A DNA stretch of 64,000 bases from Halobellus sp. MBLA0158 (GCF_041477585.1 NZ_JBGNYA010000001.1:2852001-2916000), one strand, 5' to 3'. Shown: positions 41,588 through 51,577, counted from the first letter of the stretch. Program-made: numbers and translations. Notes: a model not told the origin generated them from the sequence alone.

Positions 41588-42950
41588 CGATAGCGGGTCC
41601 AAGCCACCCTTCTCCTCCAGTGTATATATACTCGGTGCCGGTGGGGAACTCAATTTCAGACCAGATGTTAAGATTGTCTAAGATGATATCGCAATCCCTG
41701 ATGACATTAGTTATTCGATCGTCCGGTGTGTACCCGTACTTTCGGTGGTCCGCGACAATGAGCACGCCCTCATATCCTTCTAGCCCTTCAGGGAATGGGA
41801 TCGGTTCTGCACCCGTTTCTTCACTAATGTATTCGTCGTCAAAGTAGGGATCATTCACACCGACGTCAACGTCTCGCCTTTGCAACTCTGAGGTGATGTT
41901 GTGCGTCGGACTGAGCACGTCAACTTTCACGTCGCCCTTATAAGAGAGGCCAAGAATAGCGACGCTCTCGACACCACGACTCGCCAGTGCCTCAGCGACT
42001 AGGTTTGGCTGTTCATAGTCTGTTTCCACTGTTTCGGTGAGAATTGAGAGTTCTTTTGGGCTATCTGTCCCGTCTAAGACATACTTACTCGACAATGGGA
42101 TGCAGTATCCACCCGTCCCGACGCTCGGGAAGTAGGTGGGGATATTCCACTTCGTCCCGACGAGCCGTAGTACCTCGCGCATATCAAGGTGGGGATATGC
42201 GCGTGAAAGCTGATTTGCCAGTGTAATTCCGACATGTCGGTACGCATTCTCGATGCTCTTGACGAGCTCCGCATGCTTGTAGTCCTTCGCAGGCACGAGG
42301 TTGTTGCAGACCACTCCCAAGACTTCTTCCATTAGGTCGGTCGTCGCGTCGTCCTGTCCACCGAACACACGGGGAAGCGTTCGGAGATTCTTATCCGGGG
42401 AAATGAACCAGTCTCGGCGCGGAGCAACCCCGATACAGATATCTTCACCGAATTCAAGCGCCGATTCTTCAACAATTGGGACAACGATATTGTCAGTCAT
42501 ACCGGGTGTCAGTGTCGATTCTATCACCACCAGGACTGGATCCTCGCGGTTTCTATCGTAGTTCCCGACGATTGTTTCTACGACATCGCTCAGGGCACCG
42601 TCCCAAGGAACGCCATCTTTCTCTGTTGGAATCGCAAGTAAATGGAACGAGATATCGTCGTCAAACAAGGAATTGGCGTCCGAAGTAGCTTCTAAGAGGC
42701 CGTCTTTGACGAGGGGCTCCGTCTCAAAACCCAGCCAATACTCCAGATTATCGATAGGTATCTGTCCATCATTAATTTGTTCGACGAGGTTTTCGTCGAT
42801 ATCGTAACCGAGAGTCTTAACCCCCTCATTCGCGAAGTTCGCCATTGAAGAGAATCCAATAAATCCTGTCCCCCACACTGCAATTCTACGTTTCCCTGCA
42901 AGGAGGTCGCGGCGCGCGTCATCAACTAGGTCGTGAGGAGCTGACTGCAT
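41580..42950 (-). CDS. UDP-sugar 6-dehydrogenase (UDP-Glc/UDP-ManNAc dehydrogenase family)
   Basis: A 456-residue NAD enzyme oxidising a UDP-hexose to the uronic acid. IAVWGTGFIGFSSMANFANEG is the NAD site, LVVIESTLTPGMTDNI the family motif, KSIENAYRHVGITLANQL the central helix with Asn, and the catalytic Cys lies in VGTGGYCIPLSSKY. The C-terminal domain has VAILGLSYKGDVKVDVLSPTHNI. The WecC-like wording (LTPGMTD, YCIP) leaves UDP-ManNAc or UDP-GlcNAc as possible substrates besides UDP-Glc. MQSAPHDL at 42950 is the chosen start. Confidence 0.87.
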   Translation of the reverse strand: MQSAPHDLVDDARRDLLAGKRRIAVWGTGFIGFSSMANFANEGVKTLGYDIDENLVEQINDGQIPIDNLEYWLGFETEPLVKDGLLEATSDANSLFDDDISFHLLAIPTEKDGVPWDGALSDVVETIVGNYDRNREDPVLVVIESTLTPGMTDNIVVPIVEESALEFGEDICIGVAPRRDWFISPDKNLRTLPRVFGGQDDATTDLMEEVLGVVCNNLVPAKDYKHAELVKSIENAYRHVGITLANQLSRAYPHLDMREVLRLVGTKWNIPTYFPSVGTGGYCIPLSSKYVLDGTDSPKELSILTETVETDYEQPNLVAEALASRGVESVAILGLSYKGDVKVDVLSPTHNITSELQRRDVDVGVNDPYFDDEYISEETGAEPIPFPEGLEGYEGVLIVADHRKYGYTPDDRITNVIRDCDIILDNLNIWSEIEFPTGTEYIYTGGEGWLGPAIDE

Positions 42951-43240
42951 AAGTGGAGTATAAAAACTTCCCGAGATAGTGCTTTCGATATAGTGTGGCT
43001 TCAGATTTTCGCGCCTGAGTGGTGATCGAACCACCCCGATACACTCAATCCTGCTTGATTTTTCGGCTAGGTGCAGTCCGAGTGTAGAGACAATCTTTGA
43101 CCACATTCAGAACATCTATCATAATCTGGACGAAGCACACAAGATGAATCAACGTGGACGCGAAATATCGAAGCGAACACGTGGGACGACTTTTCGAAGC
43201 AAGTTAAATACATCAGGTAACGATACTAGAAGGGAAGACT

Positions 43241-44107
43241 ATGACGTTTGACTTCGCCATACGAGACGACGATCCAAATTACTTCACCGATCCAAACGAA
43301 TTAAAGCGTGCGTACGCAGCTCTCCCAGATTCGATTCCGATCTCCTTTGCGGTCGTCCCGTTTCACGGGTGTACGAAAACACCGGCAATTCCTGAGGACA
43401 GATGGGAAGGAGACAAGGAATTTCCAATTGACGCGAACGAGGAACTCATAGCATATCTCCGGGAGGAACTCGAAAGCGGATCGGCCTCTGTGATGCTCCA
43501 CGGATACAATCACGTGAAGTATGCAGATGGACCAGAGTTTGTCGCGGGCGATAATCTGTATAATCGAATCCAGAAAGGGCGTGAGTACCTAGAAAATGTG
43601 TTTAATATCGATATCGAAATCTTTGTACCACCAAATAACTCGTTCTCGCGTGCCGGACTCAAAGCAGTCAAAGATGAGAGCTTACGTACCTTCTATTATC
43701 CAACACCTCTGAACCGACCAAAGACTCCAGAAGTACTGACTACCTTTGGTCAAGATTTGGTGTTCAAATATCGACACAGGAGTGGGGGGCTTTTCGAGTT
43801 CGTCTCTGCAGCCGATAGTTTCTGGCGGCAAGAGAACCGGTCCGTTTTTATGCCGGTTCAACCGTGGACGTATACATTGCAAGGTGAACCAGAGCTCACA
43901 TGTGTTAGTATGACGCGTACTGATTCGATCAAACGGATCAAGCGCCAGATGGAGATTGCTGATTACTACGATGCTAAGTTCTGTCTCGCAATTCACTATC
44001 ACGCGTTCCGGTCGGCCACGTTTCGGAGTTCGTTTTATGAATTAATCAACTACGCACGGTCGGAACTGGATCCACGATTCGTACGGGCGGAAGAACTATT
44101 TGAGTAG
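43241..44107 (+). CDS. DUF2334-like / polysaccharide deacetylase-fold protein
   Basis: A 288-residue protein with CE4-like features. FAIRDDDPNYFTDPNELKRAY carries the catalytic Asp cluster, SVMLHGYNHVKYADGPEF the metal His-x-x-x-His, and EIFVPPNNSFSRAGLKAV the third motif. AIHYHAF near the C-terminus gives another His. It may deacetylate an N-acetyl sugar of the lipid-linked glycan. TTAAATAC about 31-38 bases upstream can be the promoter. Its end overlaps the convergent flippase gene by 12 bases. Confidence 0.75.
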   Translation: MTFDFAIRDDDPNYFTDPNELKRAYAALPDSIPISFAVVPFHGCTKTPAIPEDRWEGDKEFPIDANEELIAYLREELESGSASVMLHGYNHVKYADGPEFVAGDNLYNRIQKGREYLENVFNIDIEIFVPPNNSFSRAGLKAVKDESLRTFYYPTPLNRPKTPEVLTTFGQDLVFKYRHRSGGLFEFVSAADSFWRQENRSVFMPVQPWTYTLQGEPELTCVSMTRTDSIKRIKRQMEIADYYDAKFCLAIHYHAFRSATFRSSFYELINYARSELDPRFVRAEELFE

Positions 44108-45532
44108 ATCGCTGACGTAGAGTTCTTTCAGAAGATCAAACACCTTGCTTCGAACTCGGGAAGAAAAAGACAATAACACAGTGAAATATACGATAACTCC
44201 GATTCCAACGGAAATGAGAACGTAATAATACGGGTACGCTGAGATCATCGATTCGACACTCGTAACGACGAGCCCCATAATTCCGGCCGCAATCCCCTGA
44301 TATCCGAGTTCGCGATACGGTACCGAAGCCCCAATCACGTGTCGTACAGCGTAAAAAGCGTACCCGAGCGATATGAGCATAGAAATCATTGTGGCGATAG
44401 CCGCGCCGATCCACCCGAACGTAACTACTAGGGTTGCGTTAGCAATAAGATTGCTAGAAATGAATAGCGCGTTTGAGCGGAACGCAAGATCAGGACGGTC
44501 CAATGCACTAAGTCCATTCTGTAATTGCCCCTCATATGACGAAAATATCGCAAAAATAGAAAGTAAAGCGAGAATAAGGCCTCCTTTTGTAAACTCTGAA
44601 CCGTAGAAATGAAGTAGATCTGGGGCGATCAGGATCGCACCTACGGCTCCTGGAATGGCAACGATACCCGCATATATGAGCGATTGCTCCAACAGGCTTC
44701 GAACCTCATTATCCCGGTTTTTTGTAGAGAGCTCACTCATAGTCGGGAACAACGCACTGCTGATCGATTGGCTTGCAAGGGCAAGGACAGTAGCAATATT
44801 CCAACTTACTTCGTAAATACCGATCAAATCAGGGGCCACAAAAAATCCTAATACGATCGTATCTGTCCATGCTGATGTTCGCGTCTTCAACGCCCCAAGC
44901 CACGAATAACGTGCGAATTCAAGCAGACGCCTGAAGTGTTCAATTTTAGGACGTGCGGGTTGATATTTTAATGAGAGTAAAGCCACCCCCCCCACGATAG
45001 CTAATGTAAACCCCGCCGCATACCCAACGAGGAGACCGAGTAAACCGAATCCAAGAGATATTAACACGATTTGAAATGTCGTGCGGATGGCTTGGGAACT
45101 CAAATCAAGAAGAGATGCTGTCGCAACCCGGTGCTGCCCTCGAAGTCCGGATCCTATCAAATTAAAAATAGTCTTAACAACCAGTATAGAAATGAGTATC
45201 AGTCCTACGTCAGCACCGATGTACTCGTTCAAGTAGGGGTGAATTACGAAGAGAAAACCCACGAGGAGTAAAAGTATGGATAACTGCAGAATAACACCTG
45301 CAGAAAAGAATTCATCCGGTGATTCACGTTCACTAATACGTTTGCGTATAGCTGAACTAACTCCTAACTGCCCAATGAACTCCAACCAGCTTAACACGGC
45401 GACAGCCAAAAAATAAATTCCGAGTGTCGAAGAGCCGAGTTCCCGTGCAAAGATGATCGTGCCAATGAACCCAATAGTAGTAACGAAGAGTTTGGTGGCG
45501 AACTGTACCAGAGATGTCGTTGACGGTTTCAC
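44096..45532 (-). CDS. Oligosaccharide flippase, Wzx/AglR type
   Basis: A 478-residue membrane protein with about 12-14 helices, belonging to the polysaccharide-transport/MOP group. The N-terminus TSLVQFATKLFVTTIGFIGTIIFARELGSSTLGIYFLA is typical of Wzx proteins. It likely moves lipid-linked glycan from the inner to the outer face so that AglB can use it, as proposed for Haloferax AglR. It is lower in GC than neighbours outside the cassette. Substrate range unknown. Confidence 0.85.
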   Translation of the reverse strand: MKPSTTSLVQFATKLFVTTIGFIGTIIFARELGSSTLGIYFLAVAVLSWLEFIGQLGVSSAIRKRISERESPDEFFSAGVILQLSILLLLVGFLFVIHPYLNEYIGADVGLILISILVVKTIFNLIGSGLRGQHRVATASLLDLSSQAIRTTFQIVLISLGFGLLGLLVGYAAGFTLAIVGGVALLSLKYQPARPKIEHFRRLLEFARYSWLGALKTRTSAWTDTIVLGFFVAPDLIGIYEVSWNIATVLALASQSISSALFPTMSELSTKNRDNEVRSLLEQSLIYAGIVAIPGAVGAILIAPDLLHFYGSEFTKGGLILALLSIFAIFSSYEGQLQNGLSALDRPDLAFRSNALFISSNLIANATLVVTFGWIGAAIATMISMLISLGYAFYAVRHVIGASVPYRELGYQGIAAGIMGLVVTSVESMISAYPYYYVLISVGIGVIVYFTVLLSFSSRVRSKVFDLLKELYVSDLLK

Positions 45533-45613
45533 GGCTGAGGTAATAGCAGCGTATGAGTCTATTTAATTATCGGCATAATTCCAATTGAATTTGAATTAAA
45601 ACTGCCCTCCAAT

Positions 45614-46591
45614 TCACATATCGTCATCTCCCGACCACTTGTCAACGACATAGGCGGCGTAACCCACAGGAAACGCCAAAGCCCAAAGGAGACGGGCACC
45701 GAGTGATCCTAACTGACCTACTTGAGTTAGAGGTCCTTCTCCCGTGTGGAATGAGTGCCTCGTGAACCCTGCAGCCGAGATGAAAAAGGTCATAGGATCA
45801 TAGCGAAACCAAGAGAGATGTTCGTTTAGACGCTTTTGATGCCAAATCACGAAGCTTTTCGCGTCATCGGTGTTTTTTCGCTTGGTGAGTTGATCTGATT
45901 GTTCCTCCGCTTCGGAGTGATATATGCCGAGAACCTCATTGACACAATATTGGTTGTACTCTTTGGCTATCTCGCTACCTACCGTGCTTTCCGGGACATA
46001 TCTGACGTTCCCTGGAGTGGGGAAAGGATATTGTCGGAGAACAGATGTCCGATTACATCCAATTCCGTCACCTGTCACTTTGTACTTATATCGGAGTTCA
46101 AAATAGTTCGCGAACATCCGATCTTCTGGAAACTTTTCGCCGTTAATGTTCCCTTCTTCATCAGCACAGAGACAGCTTATACCGACTACATCGTCGCGAT
46201 TATCTGGAATCTCTCCCCATAACTCCAGAAGTCGTTCAACAGCGTTCGGGAATAATTCATCATCAGCATCCAAACTGACAAAAAGTTCACCTTTGGATTC
46301 TCTGATCGCGATATTGTATGCTTGATGTTTTCCGGTGGCCTCCTGTACGTGAAATCGAATGGGAAATTCCGCTTCCTCTTGCCATTGTTTTACCAGTGAG
46401 GATGTTTCATCAGTCGAAGAATCGTCAATAATAAGCCATTCAAATTGGTTGTATGTTTGCTCTCGAAGGCTTCGGTATGCTCTCTTTAGTTTCTCGGCAC
46501 GGTTGTATGTCGGTGTGAATATTGTAATCGGATATTCGAAATTTTGTGCGTGTTCCGCTGAAATATATCCTAAATTCATTTCAATTGCCAT
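45614..46591 (-). CDS. GT2 family glycosyltransferase
   Basis: A 325-residue GT2 enzyme. ITIFTPTYNRAEKLKRAYRSLREQTYNQFEWLIIDDSSTDET and KHQAYNIAIRESKGELFVSLDADDELFPNA (DADD metal site) are clear. The middle, GDGIGCNRTSVLRQYPFP, is the acceptor side. A hydrophobic segment near residues 290-312 may anchor it. The start may be ATG 46591 or ATG 46579. It is the last apparent gene of the low-GC cassette before a degenerate stretch. Confidence 0.85.
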   Translation of the reverse strand: MAIEMNLGYISAEHAQNFEYPITIFTPTYNRAEKLKRAYRSLREQTYNQFEWLIIDDSSTDETSSLVKQWQEEAEFPIRFHVQEATGKHQAYNIAIRESKGELFVSLDADDELFPNAVERLLELWGEIPDNRDDVVGISCLCADEEGNINGEKFPEDRMFANYFELRYKYKVTGDGIGCNRTSVLRQYPFPTPGNVRYVPESTVGSEIAKEYNQYCVNEVLGIYHSEAEEQSDQLTKRKNTDDAKSFVIWHQKRLNEHLSWFRYDPMTFFISAAGFTRHSFHTGEGPLTQVGQLGSLGARLLWALAFPVGYAAYVVDKWSGDDDM

Positions 46592-47294
46592 TCGTTATCT
46601 CAACCGCTAGCTTACTTGTTAGGGATTCCCGAATCAGGTACATTAGCTTGTCGATGCTGTACCCAAGAGAGGAAGTATCAAGGACGGCTGTTTCTCGCGG
46701 CTACAAAGAAGAAAACTCATCGAACGCTACGGCAGCGAATTTCGCGATATCACGATCACCTGCGTCCACTAGCGCACATAGTTCGACCACATACCATACT
46801 ACAAGCCGAATCACACGCTAATAATAAGTCGTGTTGATGATCGAGGATAACGTCTTTCGTGAGCTTCAGCGACGTCATCAACCGCCAGCAAGAAGATCAC
46901 CCCGAGATCGACCTCTCATCGAAGAGACAGAACTGAAAATACCACATAATAAGATTTTATTCTAATGTAGGAAATTGTGTCCACTATATTGCTGTGGTTT
47001 TCTATAATCCGACACAAACCCAGCAACGACGGAGTTCTACACGCTCATCCCGGAGGTCTTCTACACCTGCACCTCATTCAGCACTCCGACTATAGCGAGT
47101 ACGAACTCCCCAATATGACCGATCTTCTGATTCAATCCGGCAGAGTGATCGACGCTATCTGACTCAACAGTGGCGAATTGGCGGCGAATATCGCGAGGAA
47201 CGCGACAGCACCGAAGAATGTCTGCAGAAGGGAACAGCAGACAATTTCCAGTCAGAACCGGAACCGACAAATGAAACCCAATCGAACCCCGTGT
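46592..47294. other. Degenerate, apparently non-coding stretch between cassette and right core
   Basis: About 700 bases without an intact gene. Short protein-like fragments appear in different frames: VPKRGSIKDGCFSRLQRRKL from 46659, FVSFSDVINRQQEDHPEIDL from about 46857, and QQWRIGGEYREERDSTEECL from about 47166. Each is cut by stops or frame changes. This looks like remains of one or more genes, perhaps from mobile DNA, but I cannot name them. The promoter for the SDR at 47295 should be near its right end. Confidence 0.45.
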
Positions 47295-48278
47295 ATGCAG
47301 ATTCTTGTCACGGGCGGAGCGGGTTTCATCGGCTCGAATCTCGCCGAACGTCTACTCAGCGAAGGCCACCACGTCGTCGTCCTCGACAATCTTGATCCGT
47401 ACTACGATCTCGGAATCAAGGAACACAACCTCAGCGCCTGTAGTAAGGCGAGCAGCAACCGCTTCGAGTTCGTCGAAGGCTCGACTACGGACGAGGAACT
47501 CGTCGAAGACGTCGTCGCGACCCATGACATCGACGTCATCTTCCAGGAGGCGTCAAAAGCAGGTGTACGAACCAGCGTGGAACAGCCGAAGGACTATAAT
47601 GAGAGTAATATCAACGGCATCGTGAATGTCCTCGAAGCCGCTGCAGATCAGGACGTCAAGCGCGTCGTGAACGCCTCTTCCTCCTCAGTCTATGGCGTCC
47701 CTGAGTACCTCCCCTACGACGAGGACCACCCGAACTACCCCAAGAGCCCGTATGCCGTCACGAAGCTCGCAGCCGAACACTACTGCAACGTCTACGACGA
47801 TCTCCGCGGTGTCCCCACGGTGAACCTCCGGTACTTCACCGTTTACGGACCGCGGATGCGTCCGAATATGGCCATCTCGAACTTCGTCTCTCGCTGTCTC
47901 AACGACGAACCGCCGATCATCTACGGCGACGGCGAACAGACCCGGGACTTTACCTACATCGACGACGTCGTTGAGGCGAACCTCGTGCTCCTGGAGACGG
48001 ACGCCGCGGACGGCGAGACGATGAATATCGGCTCGAATGACAACATCTCCATCAGAGAGCTCGCAGAGTACGTTGTCGACGAGACGGGTGCCGACGTCGA
48101 CATTATTCACGATGAGGCGAAGGACGCAGACGCCAGGCACACCCACGCGGACGTCTCGAAGGCCGAAGAACTCATCGACTACGAACCGAGTACCGACATC
48201 CGCGAGGGCGTCTCGAGGTTCATTGACTGGTACGAGGCGAACCGCGAGTGGTACGAACCGCTCGTGCGTAACTCGTGA
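47295..48278 (+). CDS. NAD-dependent sugar epimerase (UDP-glucuronate 4-epimerase-like)
   Basis: A 327-residue extended SDR with GC content and codon use back to the host type. MQILVTGGAGFIGSNLAERLL, LDNLDPYYDLGIKEHNL (wording common in UDP-glucuronate 4-epimerases), FQEASKAGVRTSVEQPKDYNESNI, NASSSSVYGVPEYLP, SPYAVTKLAAEHYC and LRYFTVYGPRMRPNMAI follow in order. It sits 64 bases before aglB on the same strand and belongs to the conserved right core of the locus. It would convert UDP-GlcA to UDP-GalA; related hexoses are possible. Confidence 0.87.
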   Translation: MQILVTGGAGFIGSNLAERLLSEGHHVVVLDNLDPYYDLGIKEHNLSACSKASSNRFEFVEGSTTDEELVEDVVATHDIDVIFQEASKAGVRTSVEQPKDYNESNINGIVNVLEAAADQDVKRVVNASSSSVYGVPEYLPYDEDHPNYPKSPYAVTKLAAEHYCNVYDDLRGVPTVNLRYFTVYGPRMRPNMAISNFVSRCLNDEPPIIYGDGEQTRDFTYIDDVVEANLVLLETDAADGETMNIGSNDNISIRELAEYVVDETGADVDIIHDEAKDADARHTHADVSKAEELIDYEPSTDIREGVSRFIDWYEANREWYEPLVRNS

Positions 48279-48342
48279 GAGCTACCGCGCTTGGCCTCTT
48301 AACAAAAGGCTTATTCGCGCTTTCCGAATCATTCCGCCCATA

Positions 48343-51300
48343 ATGAGTTCGCGTAGTGAAACTGACGACAGAGGAGGTCAATCCGTCCTCAACATCGTAG
48401 AGGACTGGTATCAGATGCCCGCCCTCCTTCTCGTGGTAGTCGTAATGTTCGCCTGGCGGATGCAGTCGTACTCCAACTTCATCCGCAATGGCGAGGTTTA
48501 CTTCTCCGGCAACGACGCGTGGTATCACTTCCGCGAAGTTGTGTATGCCGCCAAACACTGGCCATTCACGATCCCGTTCGACCCCTGGACGTACTTCCCC
48601 TACGGAACGTTCGTCGGTCAGTTCGGGACATTCTACGACCAAGTCGTCGCTACGGCCGCACTAATTGTCGGACTCGGCTCACCTAGCCAAGCGCTCATCG
48701 CGAAGATGCTCCTCGTTGCACCCGCAGTAGCAGGAGCACTCGCAGCAGTCCCAGTCTACTTCCTCGGCAAGCGTCTCTCCGGTCGGATCGCCGGTCTCTT
48801 CGGCGCGATCGTCCTGATGCTCCTCCCAGGTACGTTCCTCGGCCGAACCCTCGTCGGTACTGCCGACCACAACGCGGTCGAGCCGCTGATGATGGCGCTC
48901 GGTGTCTTCGGCTTAGTTATAGCTCTCCAAAAGGCGGAGACGGCGATGCCGGTCTGGGAAGTGGTCCGTGAGGAACTCCTCGAAAACCAGGAAATCGGTA
49001 CACTCAGACAACCCTTGAAGTGGAGCCTCCTTGCTGGCTTCTTCGTCGGACTCTACATCTGGACGTGGCCGCCGGGCGTCATCCTCGTCGGGATCGTCGG
49101 CGTGTTCACTCTTGTCAAAATCCCCAGCGACGTGATCAATGACCGTACACCCGAACCGACAGCGTTCGTCATTGCGACGAGTATGCTCGTCGTAACCGTG
49201 ATGTCGGTCCTCATCTTCGAACAGTTCGGTTTCAGTACAACGATACCGACCCTCCTTCAGCCCGCCGCCGCGCTAAGCGTCGCAGTAGCCGCCATATCTC
49301 TCTCTTGGGCGGCACGCCTCTGGGAGAGCACTGATCTCGACAAGTCACTCTACCCGACGGCAGTTGGCGGCTCCGTCGTCGCTGGTCTCGTCATCCTCGC
49401 AGTGCTTCCTTTCGGTCTACTCGATCTCATCATCGGGAATCTCCTCCGCATCGTCGGCTTCTCGGCTGGAGCATCAGCACGGACCATCGGCGAGGCCCAG
49501 CCCTTCATTTCCCAGTCCACACTCCAGCGCTACGGCGTCGAAGCCGCCGGTCGAATCACAATCGAATACGGTCTCACCTTCTTCACCGGTCTTATCGCCG
49601 CCGTCTGGCTCCACGCTCGCCCGCTCATCGAGGAGGGAACCCAACGAACATACGGCTACATCGCAGGCTCGCTCGCCATCATCGCGCTCATCTTCCTCGC
49701 GCCGTTCATCCTCGGCGGCATCGAGAGCATCACCGGCATCGACGAACAGGTCGCCGGTCTCCTCATCGTCTCGGCGCTCATCATCGGCGCGACCTTCTTA
49801 GCCGACTACGACGCCGACAAGCTGTTCCTGATCGTCTGGGCGGTGTTCATCACCTCGATGGCGTTCACCCAAGTGCGGTTCAACTACTACCTCGCGATCG
49901 TCGTCGCAGTATTCAACGCCTACCTCTTCGGCGAGATCCTCAATTGGCTCGATCTTCGGAAGTCCGTGAGCCAAGTCGTCGACGACATCGACGGCTACCA
50001 AGTCCTCGCAGTAGTCGCCTCTATCCTGCTGATTCTCGGTCCAGCGCTCACCATCCCGATCACTGTCGGCAACGTCCAAGCGTCGCCGGCCTGGCAATCG
50101 AATGAGAACGGCCCCGGCGCGGTAACCGTCTGGGACGATTCCCTCGAATGGATGCAAGGCAACACTCCCGAAGAGGGGAATCTCGGCGGCGCCGGAAACG
50201 CCGACCAGATGGAGTACTACGGGACCTACGAACGAACCGACGACTTCCAGTACCCCGACGGCGCCTACGGCGTGATGTCGTGGTGGGACTACGGCCACTG
50301 GATCACCGTCCAAGGCGAACGCATCCCCAACGCGAACCCATTCCAGGAAGGCGCCACGACAGCCGCGAACTTCCTTCTCGCACCCAACGAGACCCAGTCA
50401 CAGAGCGTCCTCGAAAACCTTGGCTCCGAAAACGAGGAGACCCGGTACGTGATGGTCGACTGGCAGATGGCGACTCCGGGCTCGAAGTTCGGCGCACCGA
50501 CGGTCTTCTACGACGCCCAAGAGAACGTCTCCCGCTCGGACTTCCTCCGAACGCTCTACCGCTTCAACGACGAAAACCAGGGGCAGTTCGCCGGCACGAC
50601 CACGCTCCGGACACAGCGCTTCTACAACAGCACGATGACGAAGCTGTACTACTACCACGGGAGCGCGCGCCAGCCCTCGCCGGTCGTGATCGACTGGGAA
50701 CCACGACAAGTCCAGACCGGAAGCGGTGAAGCGGTCACCGTCCCCTCGAATCCGCAGGGCGAGACGTTCGTCCGGACCTTCGACAATATGAGCGCCGCGC
50801 GCGAGTACGTGGCGAACGACCCGACCTCGCAGCTCGGCGGCGTGGGCTCGTTCCCCGCAGAGCGCGTGGAGGCGCTCGAACACTACCGCCTGGTCCACGT
50901 GAGCAACACCTCCGCGCGCAATTCGATTCTCCGGACGACCTACCAGGGCGCGCAGGTCGCTGGTGTCAACCCCCAGGTGACGGTTCCGAGTAACCCGGCG
51001 TGGATCAAGACCTTCGAGCGGGTGCCCGGCGCGACAGTCCAGGGTAGCGGAGCGCCGCCGAACACCAACGTGACGGCGCAGACCGAGCTCCGGATCCCCA
51101 ACACGAACGCGACGTTCACCTACACCCAGCGCGCGGAGACGAACGCCGACGGGGAGTTCACGATGACGCTGCCGTACTCGACCGCCGGCTACGACGAGTA
51201 CGGCCCGGAGAACGGCTACACGAACGTCAGCGTGCGGGCGACGGGCCCGTACACGCTCTCAACGTCGCCGACCTTCCAGAACGGCTCGATCGTATCCTAT

Positions 51301-51534
51301 CAGTCGAACCTCACGGTCTCGGAGGGCGACGTCAACGGTGACGGGGACGGAACCGTGAGCGTCGAACTCGAACGGACGGAACAGGAGTTCACGATCGGCG
51401 GTGGTTCCGGCTCCGACTCTGAGTCGGGCGATGAGTCCACATCCGACGGGTCGACGTCGGACGGATCTACTTCCGATACGAACACGCAGTCGCTCCGTTC
51501 GTCGGCGATCGCAGCCGACGCACGGGCGGCCTGA
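48343..51534 (+). CDS. aglB: Archaeal oligosaccharyltransferase AglB
   Basis: Transfers the lipid-linked glycan to Asn in N-x-S/T sequons of S-layer and other surface proteins. The 1063-residue protein has about 13 membrane helices in the N-terminal half, with GNDAWYHFREVVYAAKHWP (Asp of the first outside loop) and TLVGTADHNAVEPLMMALG (DHxxxE-type loop). The outside domain begins with the signature MSWWDYGHWITVQGERIPNANPF (WWDYG). The C-terminus has beta-rich domains and a Ser/Thr/Asp/Gly-rich repeat tail. MSSRSETDD at 48343 is the first start giving the usual short N-terminus. It marks the right end of the glycan locus. Confidence 0.96.
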   Translation: MSSRSETDDRGGQSVLNIVEDWYQMPALLLVVVVMFAWRMQSYSNFIRNGEVYFSGNDAWYHFREVVYAAKHWPFTIPFDPWTYFPYGTFVGQFGTFYDQVVATAALIVGLGSPSQALIAKMLLVAPAVAGALAAVPVYFLGKRLSGRIAGLFGAIVLMLLPGTFLGRTLVGTADHNAVEPLMMALGVFGLVIALQKAETAMPVWEVVREELLENQEIGTLRQPLKWSLLAGFFVGLYIWTWPPGVILVGIVGVFTLVKIPSDVINDRTPEPTAFVIATSMLVVTVMSVLIFEQFGFSTTIPTLLQPAAALSVAVAAISLSWAARLWESTDLDKSLYPTAVGGSVVAGLVILAVLPFGLLDLIIGNLLRIVGFSAGASARTIGEAQPFISQSTLQRYGVEAAGRITIEYGLTFFTGLIAAVWLHARPLIEEGTQRTYGYIAGSLAIIALIFLAPFILGGIESITGIDEQVAGLLIVSALIIGATFLADYDADKLFLIVWAVFITSMAFTQVRFNYYLAIVVAVFNAYLFGEILNWLDLRKSVSQVVDDIDGYQVLAVVASILLILGPALTIPITVGNVQASPAWQSNENGPGAVTVWDDSLEWMQGNTPEEGNLGGAGNADQMEYYGTYERTDDFQYPDGAYGVMSWWDYGHWITVQGERIPNANPFQEGATTAANFLLAPNETQSQSVLENLGSENEETRYVMVDWQMATPGSKFGAPTVFYDAQENVSRSDFLRTLYRFNDENQGQFAGTTTLRTQRFYNSTMTKLYYYHGSARQPSPVVIDWEPRQVQTGSGEAVTVPSNPQGETFVRTFDNMSAAREYVANDPTSQLGGVGSFPAERVEALEHYRLVHVSNTSARNSILRTTYQGAQVAGVNPQVTVPSNPAWIKTFERVPGATVQGSGAPPNTNVTAQTELRIPNTNATFTYTQRAETNADGEFTMTLPYSTAGYDEYGPENGYTNVSVRATGPYTLSTSPTFQNGSIVSYQSNLTVSEGDVNGDGDGTVSVELERTEQEFTIGGGSGSDSESGDESTSDGSTSDGSTSDTNTQSLRSSAIAADARAA

Positions 51535-51577
51535 ACGCGAGAAAGCGACGCCCGCAACTGTTCTCGGTTTTCGCTGT

